64,000 nucleotides of DNA, from contig KB899087.1 of the NCBI GenBank assembly GCA_000378025.1, forward strand, positions 3,286,001-3,350,000, given 5' to 3'. Origin of the DNA: Xanthobacteraceae bacterium 501b. GTDB taxonomy: Bacteria > Pseudomonadota > Alphaproteobacteria > Rhizobiales > Xanthobacteraceae. The stretch's first letter is position 1; every line of letters starts with the position of its first letter. Shown here piece by piece: positions 26,701 to 34,713 of the stretch. A program made the position numbers and the translations under genes. Below the pieces are notes generated by a model, which was not told the origin of the DNA, ran no database searches, and saw only the letters and a program-made list of their open reading frames with translations.

Positions 26701-27269
26701 CGGCGCGCGGGCTGGGGCTCGGCCTCTCCATCGTCGAGCGCATCGCCCGCGTGCTCGGCCACGCCATCACCCTCGCCTCGACGCCCGGCAAGGGCTCGGC
26801 CTTTTCAGTCGAGCTGCCGGCCGCCCCCGCCATTCCCGCCCGCGACGCGCCGTCACCGCGCGCGAGCGTGCCGCTGGCGAGCCTGCAGGGGCTCACCGTG
26901 CTGTGCATCGACAACGACCCCGCCATTCTCGACGGCATGGAGACGCTGCTCAGCGGCTGGGGCTGCGAGGTGCTGAAAGCGCCGGGCATCGAGGAAGCGC
27001 TCGCCATGCTGCGCGAGCGGCGCACCCCGCCCGACATGCTGCTGGTCGACTACCATCTCGACACCGGCGACGGCATCGAGGCGGCCAAGCAGCTGCGCTG
27101 GAAGCTCGGCCAGAGCCTGCCGGCGGTGCTGATCACCGCTGATCGCTCCAAGCGGGTGCGCGACGCGGCGAAGGCGACCGAGATGGAGGTTCTGAACAAG
27201 CCGGTGCGCCCGGCCGCGCTGCGCGCTTTACTCGCCCAATGCCGCGCCGCCCGGGCGGCGGCGGAGTGA
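23730..27269 (+). CDS. Transporter-linked hybrid histidine kinase (CrbS/CbrA-like)
   Basis: This very large membrane sensor has 1179 residues. About the first 500 form a sodium/solute symporter (SLC5-like) domain with some thirteen helices, followed by a soluble linker (possibly a STAC domain), a PAS domain ([23 protein letters not shown]), a coiled coil, a HisKA domain with His824 in [10 protein letters not shown], an ATPase domain ([17 protein letters not shown]) and a C-terminal receiver with Asp1107 in [10 protein letters not shown]. This layout matches CrbS, which with CrbR controls acetate use (acs), and the related CbrA. The LuxR-type regulator convergent to it supports the CrbS/R reading. 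The sensed solute is not shown by sequence. Confidence 0.92.
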   Translation: MLQAWSIIAVALVYIGFLFAVASFGDRRLPRRGREGRPYIYSLSLAVYCTSWTFFGSVGLATTQGINFLTIYIGPILVFALGTPFLLRVVRLAKAQNITSIADFVAARYGKSQGVAALVACVAIVGSLPYIALQLKAVSAALLAMLGDFEGLGMHYPLVGDLALTVAVAMAVFAVLFGTRHIDATEHQEGLMLAVATESIVKLVSFLAVGLFVVFGMFAGPWDLFEKAAAKGVLPVLTDGFTLGSWAAMTLLSALAILLLPRQFHVAVVENTSENEIRTARWLFPLYLVLINLFVIPIAIAGLVAFPPGFIDGDMYVVTLPLSAGAQLMSLVAFVGGLSAATAMVIVETVALAVMVSNDIFMPLMVRGRRLREGEDSGRAGAPPDHVDMGHRLLTVRRIAIFAILLLAYLYYRVTGEAQLAQIGLLSFAAVAQFGPALLIGLVWRRGTGLGALAGIAAGIALWAYTLLLPNLVDAGLFSPALVSEGPMGLAFLRPQALLGVQASPLVHGVLWSLTVNVLVFFAASMIRRPTPIERLQASVFVQSEHVPSAPSFRLWRSPVTVGELIATVARYLGEERTRASFESVAAMRGVSLEPGREADFQLIRYAEHLLASAIGAASSRLVLSLMLRKRTVSTKAALKLLDDASAAIQYNREILQTALDHVRQGIAVFDRDLRLVTWNRQFGEMLDLPPEILRIGIGIDQIIRFNATAGQFGPGTVEEIVREKLSRYARRNVAFQERLAPRGVVMEVRVSTMPDGGVVVTFTDITPTVEAAEALERANETLERRVRERTKALENLNAQLAQAKSEADEANISKTRFLAAASHDILQPLNAARLYATSLVERAEGGDDARLARNVDASLEAVEEILGALLDISRLDAGAHKPEFAALRLDEIFRQLDVEFAPMAMEKGLRLTFVPSSAAVRSDRRLLRRLLQNLVSNAIKYTPRGRVLVGVRRRRGKLRIQVLDTGVGVPVNKQKLIFKEFLRLDEGARAARGLGLGLSIVERIARVLGHAITLASTPGKGSAFSVELPAAPAIPARDAPSPRASVPLASLQGLTVLCIDNDPAILDGMETLLSGWGCEVLKAPGIEEALAMLRERRTPPDMLLVDYHLDTGDGIEAAKQLRWKLGQSLPAVLITADRSKRVRDAAKATEMEVLNKPVRPAALRALLAQCRAARAAAE

Positions 27270-27280
27270 GGCCAGCCGCG

Positions 27281-27631
27281 TCAGGGATGCGGAACCGGAA
27301 AGCCGTGCCGTTCGCTCAGGGCGGCGAGAATGCCGTCCTTGTCGGCGATGAAGTGCCGCCCTTCATGGCTTCCCATCGCGTGGGGCGAGGTTTCGCCCGG
27401 TGCTAGTATGAGAAGCGGAAGGGACTGGTTCGCCTCGCCGGCGAGGAGGATGGCGGCATGGCGAGGTCGCGCCCACGCGATCCGCTCGATATCGAGGCGC
27501 GTGGCCAGATGGGGGAAAGAGGCGAGCACGCCTTCGATCAGGGCACAGTGCCAGCAATAGAATAGCCGGCAGGGATAGGCCGGATCGGCAAAGCCGGGCC
27601 GCAGCAGCAACAGCGTATCCCGCCCCGTCAC
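27281..27631 (-). CDS. DUF3088 family protein
   Basis: This 116-residue protein of unknown function begins GTG (VTGRDTLLLLRPGF), 4 bp after the stop of the upstream LuxR-type regulator, so it is probably coupled to it. The CRLFYCWHCALIEG segment carries a CWHC pair, and the region from there resembles a thioredoxin-like fold in which DUF3088 proteins have been placed. EANQSLPLLILA is well conserved in the family. Its presence behind the response regulator may mark an accessory of that system. Confidence 0.8.
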   Translation of the reverse strand: MTGRDTLLLLRPGFADPAYPCRLFYCWHCALIEGVLASFPHLATRLDIERIAWARPRHAAILLAGEANQSLPLLILAPGETSPHAMGSHEGRHFIADKDGILAALSERHGFPVPHP

Positions 27632-27635
27632 CGGC

Positions 27636-28307
27636 TCACCCCGCCGCAGCGCTTCCCTGCGCCCAGGTGCCGCCCTCGATCTTGGAAGCGGCAATCACCG
27701 CCTGGGTGCGGCTCTCGACGCCGAGCTTCTGCAATATGGCGGAGACATGCGCCTTCACCGTCGCCTCGGAGACGCCGAGCTCATAGGCGATCTGCTTGTT
27801 CAGCAGCCCCTCGGACAGCATCATCAGCACCCGCACCTGCTGCGGGGTCAGCGTGGCGAGGCGGGAGACGAGGGCCTGCGTCTCCTTGTCGGCGCCGCCG
27901 GCAAGGTCGACATCCGGCGGGGTCCAGGTGCGGCCCTCCAGCACGGCGGCGATGGCGGCGCGCATGGTTTCCACTGCGCTGGTCTTGGGGATGAAGCCCG
28001 AGGCGCCGAATTCCATGCAGTTGCGGATGACGCCGGATTCCTCATTGGCGGAAACCACCACCACCGGAATGCCGGGATATTGCGCGCGTAAGTACATCAG
28101 CCCGGAAAAGCCGCGCACGCCGGGCATGGTGAGGTCGAGCAGGATGAGATCGAGATCGCTCTCGCGCTCCAGCAGTGCCTGGAGATCCTCGAAGCCGCCG
28201 GCCTCGAACAGCTCCGCCGCCGGAAACTGGCGCGACACCGCCTCGCGCAGCGCGCCCCGGAACAGCGGGTGATCATCTGCGATCACCAGCCGGAAACTCG
28301 TCGTCAT
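27636..28307 (-). CDS. LuxR-type response regulator (CrbR-like)
   Basis: This 223-residue cytoplasmic regulator has a receiver with the acidic pair in VIADDHPLFRGAL, the phosphorylated Asp in LILLDLTMPGVRG and Lys in FIPKTS. The C-terminal helix-turn-helix reads LTPQQVRVLMMLSEGLLNKQIA, then VSEATVKAHVSAILQKLG. It faces the CrbS-like kinase gene tail to tail, with the DUF3088 gene between, and is the likely phosphotransfer partner. An in-frame GTG two codons upstream is an alternative start. In other proteobacteria the pair activates acetyl-CoA synthetase; no acs gene is in this window. Confidence 0.9.
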   Translation of the reverse strand: MTTSFRLVIADDHPLFRGALREAVSRQFPAAELFEAGGFEDLQALLERESDLDLILLDLTMPGVRGFSGLMYLRAQYPGIPVVVVSANEESGVIRNCMEFGASGFIPKTSAVETMRAAIAAVLEGRTWTPPDVDLAGGADKETQALVSRLATLTPQQVRVLMMLSEGLLNKQIAYELGVSEATVKAHVSAILQKLGVESRTQAVIAASKIEGGTWAQGSAAAG

Positions 28308-28452
28308 ATCCACGCGCAGCGGCCCCTTCCACCTGCACAGACCCGCTCTCGGCGCAGGCCGGCACCGCGATCATGGGGCGGACGGACCGCCACCGCAAGC
28401 CGCGCGGCCGGCAGGCCTGCAGCGGCCCCGATCGCAGGTCAATACTCGACCT

Positions 28453-28917
28453 TTAGTGGGCCTCGCCGACAAACGCCACAACCAATTCGCGCCGGTGCGG
28501 CCGCACCCGGTGCTCGACGAGATAGAGCCCCTGCCAGGTGCCGAGCGCCATGCGCCCGCCGATGACGGGCACGGCGAGATGAACGCCGGTGAGCACCGCC
28601 TTGATGTGGGCGGGCATGTCGTCCGGCCCTTCGAGATCATGCACCCATCCCGCATGCTCGGGCGCCAGCCGCTCCAGCGCGGTGAGGAGGTCGGTCTTCA
28701 CATCGGGATCGGCGTTTTCCTGCAGGGTGAGCGAAGCGGAGGTGTGCCGGCAGAACACCGAGACCTCGCCCTCGCTGGCCCCGATGCCGGCGAGAAAGGA
28801 AGCCACCGCCCCGGTGATTTCGCTAAAGCCGCGCCCCTTGGTGTCCACCGTGAGAATGGTCGTGAACCGCCGCGTTACCACGCTTTCGCGCACCTCGCCT
28901 TGCCGGATCCGCGCCAT
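28453..28917 (-). CDS. YjbQ/UPF0047 family protein (secondary thiamine-phosphate synthase type)
   Basis: This 154-residue cytoplasmic protein belongs to the YjbQ family. Typical motifs are the VFCRHTSASLTLQENADPDV strand-turn, PAHIKAVLTGVHLAVPVIGG and GTWQGLYLVEHR, the last being the family end signature. Members of this family have weak thiamine-phosphate synthase activity; their main job is unclear. The start at 28917 lies 7 bp after AGGAGG; the ATG at 28923 would be too close to it. Confidence 0.93.
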   Translation of the reverse strand: MARIRQGEVRESVVTRRFTTILTVDTKGRGFSEITGAVASFLAGIGASEGEVSVFCRHTSASLTLQENADPDVKTDLLTALERLAPEHAGWVHDLEGPDDMPAHIKAVLTGVHLAVPVIGGRMALGTWQGLYLVEHRVRPHRRELVVAFVGEAH

Positions 28918-29036
28918 CGGCATGCCTCCTGTCACCCTTGCGCGCTTGATGTCACGCACCAGCTAGGCTTGGATAGACGCGATCAGCCCTTGATGACAGG
29001 TCCTTCGCCACGCCCATTCCGGAGTGTCGCCTTCCC

Positions 29037-30032
29037 ATGAATTCCGTGAATCCCGCGCCGACCCCGTCGCGCGCCCCCGCCCCGCTGGTGGTCGACCCCG
29101 CTTTGTTCGACCCCGCCGCCGTCGCCGCCGACACCCGGGCGGTGAATACCGGGATCGTCAAGGCGCTCGGTGCCGTGCCGGACCGCTGGGTGTTTCCGAT
29201 GGCGATGCTGCGCAAGCTGCGGCTGGAGGGCAAGGGGCCGTTCCCGCTCTCGCCCGAAAGCCCCTATGCGCAGGTGATCGAGATCGAGGGGCCGCACGGG
29301 CCGGTGCCGCTGCGCATCCTCACCCCGCCGGCCCCGCCCAAGGGGGTCTATCTGCATCTGCATGGCGGCGGCTGGTGCCTCGGCTCGGCGCGCGAGAATG
29401 ACGGACTGAACCATCGCTTTGTCGAGCGCACCGGCTTTGCCGTGGTCTCGGTCGACTACCGGCTGGCGCCCGAGATTCCCTATCCCGCCGCGCCGGATGA
29501 TTGCGAGGCCGCCGCGCTCTGGCTGCTGCGCGAGGGGCCGGCGCGCTTCGGCACCGACCGCTTCGCCATTGGTGGGGAATCGGCCGGCGCCAACCTCTCG
29601 GTCGCCACGCTGCTGCGCCTGCGCGACCGGCACGGGCTCACCCCGTTCCGCGCCGCCAATCTCAATGCCGGCGCCTATGATCTCGCGCTGACACCGAGCG
29701 CGCGCAACTGGGGCGACGAGCCTTTGGTGCTGAACACGCGGGACATCAATGTCTTCGTCGGCCATTATCTGCGCGAGGGCGGCGATGTCGCCTCCAGCGA
29801 TGTCTCGCCGCTCCATGCCGATCTCAAAGGCCTGCCGCCGGCGCTGTTCACCATCGGCACCCGCGACGCGCTGCTCGACGACACGCTGTTCATGGCGCCG
29901 CGCTGGCTTTCCGCCGGCAATGGCGCCGAGCTCGCCATCTATCCCGGCGGCTGCCACGTCTTTGTCGGCTTTCCCGGCTCGCTGGCCGACCAGGCGCTGG
30001 CCCGCATCCACGCCTTTATCGGCACCTGCTGA
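29037..30032 (+). CDS. Alpha/beta hydrolase, hormone-sensitive-lipase-type esterase
   Basis: This 331-residue serine hydrolase has the oxyanion motif HLHGGGWCLGS, the nucleophile elbow GGESAGANL, an aspartate in GTRDALLDD and the catalytic His in GGCHVFVGF. Together they place it in the HSL/Est30 esterase group. It has no signal peptide. Its substrate is unknown, and it is not in an operon with its neighbours. Confidence 0.93.
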   Translation: MNSVNPAPTPSRAPAPLVVDPALFDPAAVAADTRAVNTGIVKALGAVPDRWVFPMAMLRKLRLEGKGPFPLSPESPYAQVIEIEGPHGPVPLRILTPPAPPKGVYLHLHGGGWCLGSARENDGLNHRFVERTGFAVVSVDYRLAPEIPYPAAPDDCEAAALWLLREGPARFGTDRFAIGGESAGANLSVATLLRLRDRHGLTPFRAANLNAGAYDLALTPSARNWGDEPLVLNTRDINVFVGHYLREGGDVASSDVSPLHADLKGLPPALFTIGTRDALLDDTLFMAPRWLSAGNGAELAIYPGGCHVFVGFPGSLADQALARIHAFIGTC

Positions 30033-30079
30033 AGCGAGAGCGAGCGCCGGTCAGCTGGCATCCACCGGACCGGCTCTCT

Positions 30080-30664
30080 CTAGAACGGCTCGCCCTTCGG
30101 GGGCACCGGTGCCGGCGGCCCATCCGGGGGCAGGTCCTTGCGCAGACGCTCGACCATCTCAACGAAGCGCCGGAAGGCATGCTCGGCAAGGTTCATCGCC
30201 TGGTCGAGACGCTCGCGGGCCTGTGCCGGAAGCTCCCCGTTGGCCTCGGGCGACGGTGTCGAAGGGGCTGCGGCGGGCGGCGAGGTCTCGGGCGGCGCCA
30301 CGCCAGGGGGCGCGGCCTGCGGCGGGGCCATGATATCAGGCACGCCGGCACCGCCCGCCCCGCGGCTCTTCTCCAGCGTGGCAATGCGGGCCTGAAGCCG
30401 GTCGATCTCCGCCTCCAGGGCCGCCCGGTCGTCCGGCACCGCCTCACAGGCCCAGCCGCCCGCGCGCTGGGCGCAGAACGACATTGCGCCGGTTTGCGTG
30501 TCCAGCCGCAGCAGCCCCCCCTCCACCGTCTGCACGGTGAAGCGCACCTGTTCGGCGGCGGGATCGGCGGCCGGCTGCGCCTGCGCGCTGGCGGCCAGCA
30601 GGATCGCCGCCACAAGCGGGGCGGCACGCCCCAGCCCGTTGGTCATGCGGATGGTCAGGCGCAT
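30080..30664 (-). CDS. Exported protein of unknown function with coiled coil
   Basis: This protein has 194 residues. A Sec signal (LVAAILLAASAQAQ, cut near residue 30) precedes a short domain (QVRFTVQTVEGGLLRLDTQTG, then SFCAQRAGGWACEAVPDDR with two cysteines that could form a disulfide). This is followed by a coiled coil (ALEAEIDRLQARIATLEK), a proline/alanine-rich linker of about 45 residues and a C-terminal helical end. I recognise similar small periplasmic proteins in rhizobia but no named family. Confidence 0.8.
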   Translation of the reverse strand: MRLTIRMTNGLGRAAPLVAAILLAASAQAQPAADPAAEQVRFTVQTVEGGLLRLDTQTGAMSFCAQRAGGWACEAVPDDRAALEAEIDRLQARIATLEKSRGAGGAGVPDIMAPPQAAPPGVAPPETSPPAAAPSTPSPEANGELPAQARERLDQAMNLAEHAFRRFVEMVERLRKDLPPDGPPAPVPPKGEPF

Positions 30665-30708
30665 GTTCTGGCCTCCTTCAGCCGGCGCGGGCGTCGCGCC
30701 TTTCGCCG

Positions 30709-31323
30709 CTACGGCGTGAACGGCGCCCGCCCGCTCGACAACGCACCGTCGAGCAGTTCGATCCGGTCCTGACCCCAGAACACCTCGCCATCGAGCACAT
30801 AGGCGGGCGATCCGAACACATCGGCCTCGATGGCGGCGTCGTGATTGGCCTGGTAGATCGTCGCGGTCCGGTCCTGCGCCGCGGCCTCCAGCAGGTCGGC
30901 CGGCAGGCCGAGTTCCGCCAGCACGGCGGCCAGCGTCGCCGGGTCGGCCAGGTTTTCCTCGCGCTGCCAGACACCGGACATCATCCGCCCCGCCAGCGGC
31001 CCGACATCATGTCCGGCGATCTGCGCGGCGATGATCAGCCGGTCGGCCGGCTTGGGGTCGAACGGCCAATGGGCCGGCTTGATATTGAGCTCGATACCGC
31101 GCGCCTCGCGCCAGCGCTTGAGCTCCAGCAGCCGGTAGCGCTGCCGGGCCGGGTGGCGCTTGGCCAGCGGCAGCCCGCCGGTTTCGGCGAACAGGTCGCC
31201 CAGCTGGACGGGTAGGAAATTCACCCGCGCGCCATGGCGGCGCGCCAAGGCGAGAAAAGGTTCATGGCCGATGAAGGCCCAGGGACTGACGACGGAGAAA
31301 TAATAGTCGATGGAACGGGACAT
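30709..31323 (-). CDS. 2-hydroxychromene-2-carboxylate isomerase family (DsbA-like fold)
   Basis: This 204-residue protein has the DsbA-like glutathione-transferase (kappa class) fold, beginning with IDYYFSVVSPWAFIGHEPF, where a serine replaces the CxxC of true DsbA. The family includes the isomerase of naphthalene degradation (NahD). No aromatic degradation genes are nearby, so the real substrate is unknown and a general glutathione-linked role is possible. Confidence 0.88.
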   Translation of the reverse strand: MSRSIDYYFSVVSPWAFIGHEPFLALARRHGARVNFLPVQLGDLFAETGGLPLAKRHPARQRYRLLELKRWREARGIELNIKPAHWPFDPKPADRLIIAAQIAGHDVGPLAGRMMSGVWQREENLADPATLAAVLAELGLPADLLEAAAQDRTATIYQANHDAAIEADVFGSPAYVLDGEVFWGQDRIELLDGALSSGRAPFTP

Positions 31324-31371
31324 GGGGGCACTCGGCAGAGCGGGTTGATCTGGACCTTGCCGCCCACGCTA

Positions 31372-31425
31372 GAGCATTTTCGCGCGATGTGGGCCCCCGT
31401 TCGCGTGCCTGCCCTCCCAAAAGCG
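31372..31425. repeat. Decayed copy of the intergenic AGAGCATTTTC repeat
   Basis: GAGCATTTTCGCGCGATGTGG, followed by CCGTTCGCGTG, resembles the first half of the element at 44672-44720 (GAGCATTTTCGAGCGAAGTGG, then CCGGTTCGCGTG), with several differences. It marks the same repeat family in a diverged state. Confidence 0.55.
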
Positions 31426-31428
31426 AAC

Positions 31429-31446
31429 GGCGCCCGTTGGGGCGCC
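31429..31446 (-). terminator. Probable terminator after the MerR-type gene
   Basis: GGCGCCC (31429-31435) and GGGCGCC (31440-31446) form a 7-bp stem with a 4-base loop. On the minus strand it is followed within 10 bases by a CTTTT run. It lies 30 bp after the merR-type stop. Confidence 0.6.
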
Positions 31447-31476
31447 GCCAGAGTTTCGTCGCGGAGGATCAGGGTG

Positions 31477-31908
31477 TCAGGCGGCGCTGCGGGCGGAGAA
31501 GGCGGCAACCATCTGGCGCAGCTCGCCAATGGCTTCCTCGATCTCGACCTTCTGCTGCTCCAGCAGAGCCAGCTGCTCGACGCATTTCTCGGCGGTGAGG
31601 GCGAGGCCGCCGGCCGGCACCGCGCTGCCTTCGCGCAGGGCGACCATGGCCTTGATCTCCGCCAGGGTGAAGCCGAGCTTCTTGCCCTTGAGGATGATGG
31701 CGAGGCGGGAGCGCTCGGCGGCGCTGTAGAGCCGGGTGAGGCCTTCGCGACGCGGGGCGAGCAGGCCCTTGTCCTCATAGAAGCGCAGGGCGCGCAGCGT
31801 CACACCGAACTCGCGGGCGAGATCGCCAATGGTGAAGAAACCGCTCTCGCCTGACGAGGCGAGGGCGATGTCGGCGGTGCGTTCGGCCTCGTAGGAGGTG
31901 AAATCCAT
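31477..31908 (-). CDS. MerR family transcription regulator
   Basis: This 143-residue regulator has an N-terminal winged helix, FFTIGDLAREFGVTLRALRFYEDKGLLAPRR (about residues 24-54), and a C-terminal coiled-coil dimer helix, LALLEQQKVEIEEAIGELRQMV. It has no cysteine pair at the C-terminus suited to metal sensing; one Cys (KCVEQL) is present. This subgroup, typical of alphaproteobacteria, has no well-known effector. The gene is divergent from the PodJ-like gene. Confidence 0.9.
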   Translation of the reverse strand: MDFTSYEAERTADIALASSGESGFFTIGDLAREFGVTLRALRFYEDKGLLAPRREGLTRLYSAAERSRLAIILKGKKLGFTLAEIKAMVALREGSAVPAGGLALTAEKCVEQLALLEQQKVEIEEAIGELRQMVAAFSARSAA

Positions 31909-32339
31909 CTGGGCAACTCCGGGGGAAACGACGGGTAACGCGACAGCGATGTTGCCCCACTGTCGCAGACCGGTTGCCGCAAGGGGAGAAAGTCACACCC
32001 GACGTTAGGGAAACTTACTGTTAAATGGAAAGTCATCCCTCTGATTTCATGTGTCTTTTTCGGTTCCCTCTCTCGCACTCCCCGTCGACGCTAAGCGCCT
32101 GCCGGCCGGCTGGGGCGCGGCCCGGATCGTCCGCCGACAGCGCGGCGCTGCCCGGCCAGGCGGCGGGATGACCGCCCCCCGGGTGCGGCGAGAGGGCGCC
32201 CGCCGCCTCGGCGGCCCCGTGCGGCGTGGGGGTCGTTAACGCGCCCTTTACCAAGATTCGTAACAGTTGCGGCAGGCAGCCTCCCGCGGTCGCCGCGGTG
32301 ATTCCTGCCGCCATTCGTGCCGGAGCGACGGAGACCAAG
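31909..32339. other. Divergent intergenic region with a CtrA-like half-pair
   Basis: These 431 bp lie between the MerR-type gene (minus) and the PodJ-like gene (plus). It is AT-richer around 32000-32060, where promoters probably lie. At 32236-32250, TTAA-N7-TTTA differs by one base from the CtrA site TTAA-N7-TTAA. CtrA control would suit a polarity gene, but the match is weak. A reading frame does run through part of it from a GTG at 32226. Confidence 0.4.
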
Positions 32340-34703
32340 GTGAGGCAAGAGGCCCCTTCGACAACCGGACAGATCGCTCCCGAAGCGTGGCGCGCCATGG
32401 GTGAGGCGGCCCAGAGGGCTGGCCTGCCTCTGGACCAGTGGCTGCGTGGGCAGCTGATGGGCACCACCGCCGCCGGCACGCCGCCGGTCGGCATTGACGG
32501 GCTGAACAATCTGGCCGAGCTGCGCCGGCGCATCGAGGAACTTGCCGGCCAGATCGGCCGGACCGACCTTGCCGCCCCGGCCGAGCGTCCTGTCGCCTCC
32601 CCTCCGGCCGAGGCAGCGGAGCCGCCGGCCCGCATTGCGGTGCCGGAGAGGCCGCGCGCACCGTCCGCCACCGGCTCGGCCTATGCCGATGAACGGCTCG
32701 CCGCCGCCATGCGCGAGATCGACCAGCGGCTGGAGGCGCTTCAGCTGAGCCGCCGCCGCGCGGCGACGCCCGAAGAAGCCCCCAGCCCCGCCGCCATCGA
32801 GGCCGCCGTGGCCGAGATCGCCGCCCGCCAGAGCGAACTGGATCGCGACGGCCCGCGTCGGCGCGTCGAGAGCCCCATTAAAAGGCGCGAGCCCACGCCG
32901 CGGGACGCCTTCACGCCCGCAGCGCCGGCGCCCGCCTCGTTCGTGCCCGACGCCTTTGAGCCCGAACCCCTCTTGCCCGAATCCCTCTTGCCCGCCCCCC
33001 TCGTGTCGGAGGCGGCGGAACATGCCCCCTCCCCCTCCCCCGCGCCGCTGCCGCACGCGGCGCTCACCGCGCTCCAGCAGGAACTGTCCAGCCTGCGGCA
33101 GGCCGTGGCCACGCTGGCGCCGCGCCACGCGGTCGACGAACTCCAGCGTGTGGTGCAGCTTCTGGTCGAACGGGTCGAGCGCTCCGACACGCGCGACGAG
33201 GGGCTGCGCGCCACGCTGGCCACGCTGCGCGAGATGATCGGCGGTCTGCGGCTGCCCGAGCCGCCGGAGCTGCTGCTCGGGCGCATCGGCGCGCTGGAGC
33301 GCAAGATCGACATCGTCAATGCCAAGGTGGTGGACGGCGCCACCGTCGCCCGGCTGCAGGCGCAGATCAGCGAAATCCGCGAGCTTCTGGCGCGGGCGCT
33401 GTCGTCGGATTCGGTGCGGCTGCTGGCCGAGCAGGTGTCGCTGCTCGCCAGCCGCGTGGCCGAGATGGCGGCGCATGAGGACGAGGCCCTGCGCACCGCC
33501 TTCGGTTCGCTGGAGCGGCGGATCGAGACGCTGTCGGACCGTATCGGCACGCCCTCGCCCCTGCCGCTCGACGACCTGCTGGGCCGCCTCGACGCCATCC
33601 AGACCGATCTCGCCAGCGCGCGGCGCGAGCTGCCCGCCGGCATGGAGACGCTGATCAAGGGCCTGTCCGACCGTATCGAGCGCATCGAGCGGCCGCTGCC
33701 ACCGGTGGATGACGGCGCCCGCTTCGAGGCGCTCGGCCAGCAGATCGAGGAACTTTCGCGCCGGATCGGCGCCGGGATGGGCGATACGGAAATCTCCGGC
33801 CAACTCTCTGGCCCGCTTGCCAGCCAACTTGCCAGCCAACTTGCCAGCATCGAGCGGGCGGTCAACGACCTGTTCATCCAGATGGAAGAGACGCGGGCGA
33901 GCCTGCTCGCCGCCTCCCGCCCTCGCCCGCCCTCCGGTTCCGGCGGCGAGCCCGACAGCGTCACCGCCCTCATCCGGCGGGAGATCGCCGCGCTGGAGGG
34001 TCGCCGCGCGGCCGAGACACCGACGGCGCGCGGGTCTGTCTCCGCCGCCGCCGAGGCGGCGGTCGCGGCCGAACTGGCCAACCTCGCCGCCGCGCCAAAG
34101 CCTGCGCCAAAGCCTGCGCCAAAGCCTGCCGCACCGCCCCCGGCGAAGGCTGGCGAGGTCGCGCACGAGGTGGCGTTCACCCCGGCACCGGCCTCGATCC
34201 CGAAGGCGTTCGAGCCGCAGCTGATGCGCGCCGCGCTGGAAGCGCTCAGCCGCACCTCCGCCGCGACCCGTCGCGCGACGGCGCCGGTCGCTGAAATCGA
34301 GAGCGAACCCGCCGCCCCGGCGGCGCCGGACGCAGCGGGCGACAATGCCCCGCGCCGCACCGCCTTCATCGCCCAGGCCCGGCGCGCCGCGAGCCCCGCC
34401 ACCGCCCCCGCCGCCAACCGGCCCCAGCCCGGCGCGCCGGTGGAACTGCGCAGCCATATCGGCACGCGCGCGGCACCGCCGCCCGGCCGCTGGCTGGCGC
34501 GCATCCGCGCCACGCTGGTGATCGCCCTGTGCGGCTCGGCGCTGGCCTATGGCTCCTGGCACCTCGTGGCACAGCTGCGGCAGGAGCAGCTGCGCGCCGC
34601 CGGCCCGGCCACGGTACCGGGGCCCGAGGACATCACCGGCTCGGTCGGCGGCACCACCCCGCGTGCGCCGGCCGCCCCTTCCAGCCTGTTCTTCTCGCGC
34701 TAG
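32340..34703 (+). CDS. PodJ-like polarity/scaffold protein with one C-terminal membrane helix
   Basis: This protein has 787 residues. The N-terminus (IAPEAWRAMGEAAQRAGLPLDQWLRGQL) matches the short motif that opens PodJ-type proteins of rhizobia. Then come long coiled-coil stretches (for example ALTALQQELSSLRQAV and AEQVSLLASRVAEMA) broken by Pro/Ala-rich linkers, and near residue 730 a single membrane helix (RATLVIALCGSALAYGSWHLV). It stops about 45 residues later and has none of the Sel1 repeats or peptidoglycan-binding domain seen at the C-terminus of full PodJ. A GTG start at 32340 with GGAG in front keeps the conserved N-terminus; an ATG at 32398 would lose it. Two short in-frame tandem repeats suggest rapid change of linkers. 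Confidence 0.78.
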   Translation: MRQEAPSTTGQIAPEAWRAMGEAAQRAGLPLDQWLRGQLMGTTAAGTPPVGIDGLNNLAELRRRIEELAGQIGRTDLAAPAERPVASPPAEAAEPPARIAVPERPRAPSATGSAYADERLAAAMREIDQRLEALQLSRRRAATPEEAPSPAAIEAAVAEIAARQSELDRDGPRRRVESPIKRREPTPRDAFTPAAPAPASFVPDAFEPEPLLPESLLPAPLVSEAAEHAPSPSPAPLPHAALTALQQELSSLRQAVATLAPRHAVDELQRVVQLLVERVERSDTRDEGLRATLATLREMIGGLRLPEPPELLLGRIGALERKIDIVNAKVVDGATVARLQAQISEIRELLARALSSDSVRLLAEQVSLLASRVAEMAAHEDEALRTAFGSLERRIETLSDRIGTPSPLPLDDLLGRLDAIQTDLASARRELPAGMETLIKGLSDRIERIERPLPPVDDGARFEALGQQIEELSRRIGAGMGDTEISGQLSGPLASQLASQLASIERAVNDLFIQMEETRASLLAASRPRPPSGSGGEPDSVTALIRREIAALEGRRAAETPTARGSVSAAAEAAVAAELANLAAAPKPAPKPAPKPAAPPPAKAGEVAHEVAFTPAPASIPKAFEPQLMRAALEALSRTSAATRRATAPVAEIESEPAAPAAPDAAGDNAPRRTAFIAQARRAASPATAPAANRPQPGAPVELRSHIGTRAAPPPGRWLARIRATLVIALCGSALAYGSWHLVAQLRQEQLRAAGPATVPGPEDITGSVGGTTPRAPAAPSSLFFSR
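33816..33848 (+). repeat. 12-bp tandem repeat inside the PodJ-like gene
   Basis: CTTGCCAGCCAA is repeated 2.75 times in frame, encoding a repeated (L)ASQ motif in a coiled-coil region. Being a multiple of three, changes in copy number would keep the frame. Confidence 0.85.
34095..34130 (+). repeat. 12-bp tandem repeat encoding a KPAP linker
   Basis: Three copies of CCAAAGCCTGCG (the last ends in C) encode KPAPKPAPKPA, a stiff Lys-Pro linker before the membrane-proximal part of the PodJ-like protein. Confidence 0.9.
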
Positions 34704-34713
34704 AACCTAAACG

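Noticed and set aside
22887..26762. A 1291-residue open frame on the minus strand
   Set aside because: It runs antisense to the CrbS-like kinase, mscL and rfbC, has His/Arg/Gly-rich composition without domains, and is a by-product of high GC.
27290..27330. EcfG promoter (GGAAC ... CGTT) near 27290
   Set aside because: The spacing is only 13 bp, and the site lies inside the DUF3088 gene.
27869..28300. A second guanidine or other riboswitch elsewhere in the window
   Set aside because: Leaders of the other metabolic genes were read for the ykkC blocks and other familiar conserved motifs and none was seen; this stretch is coding for the LuxR-type regulator.
34095..34130. Microsatellite or CRISPR-like repeats in the PodJ-like gene
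   Set aside because: The 12-bp repeats are in frame and encode a KPAP linker, which explains them.
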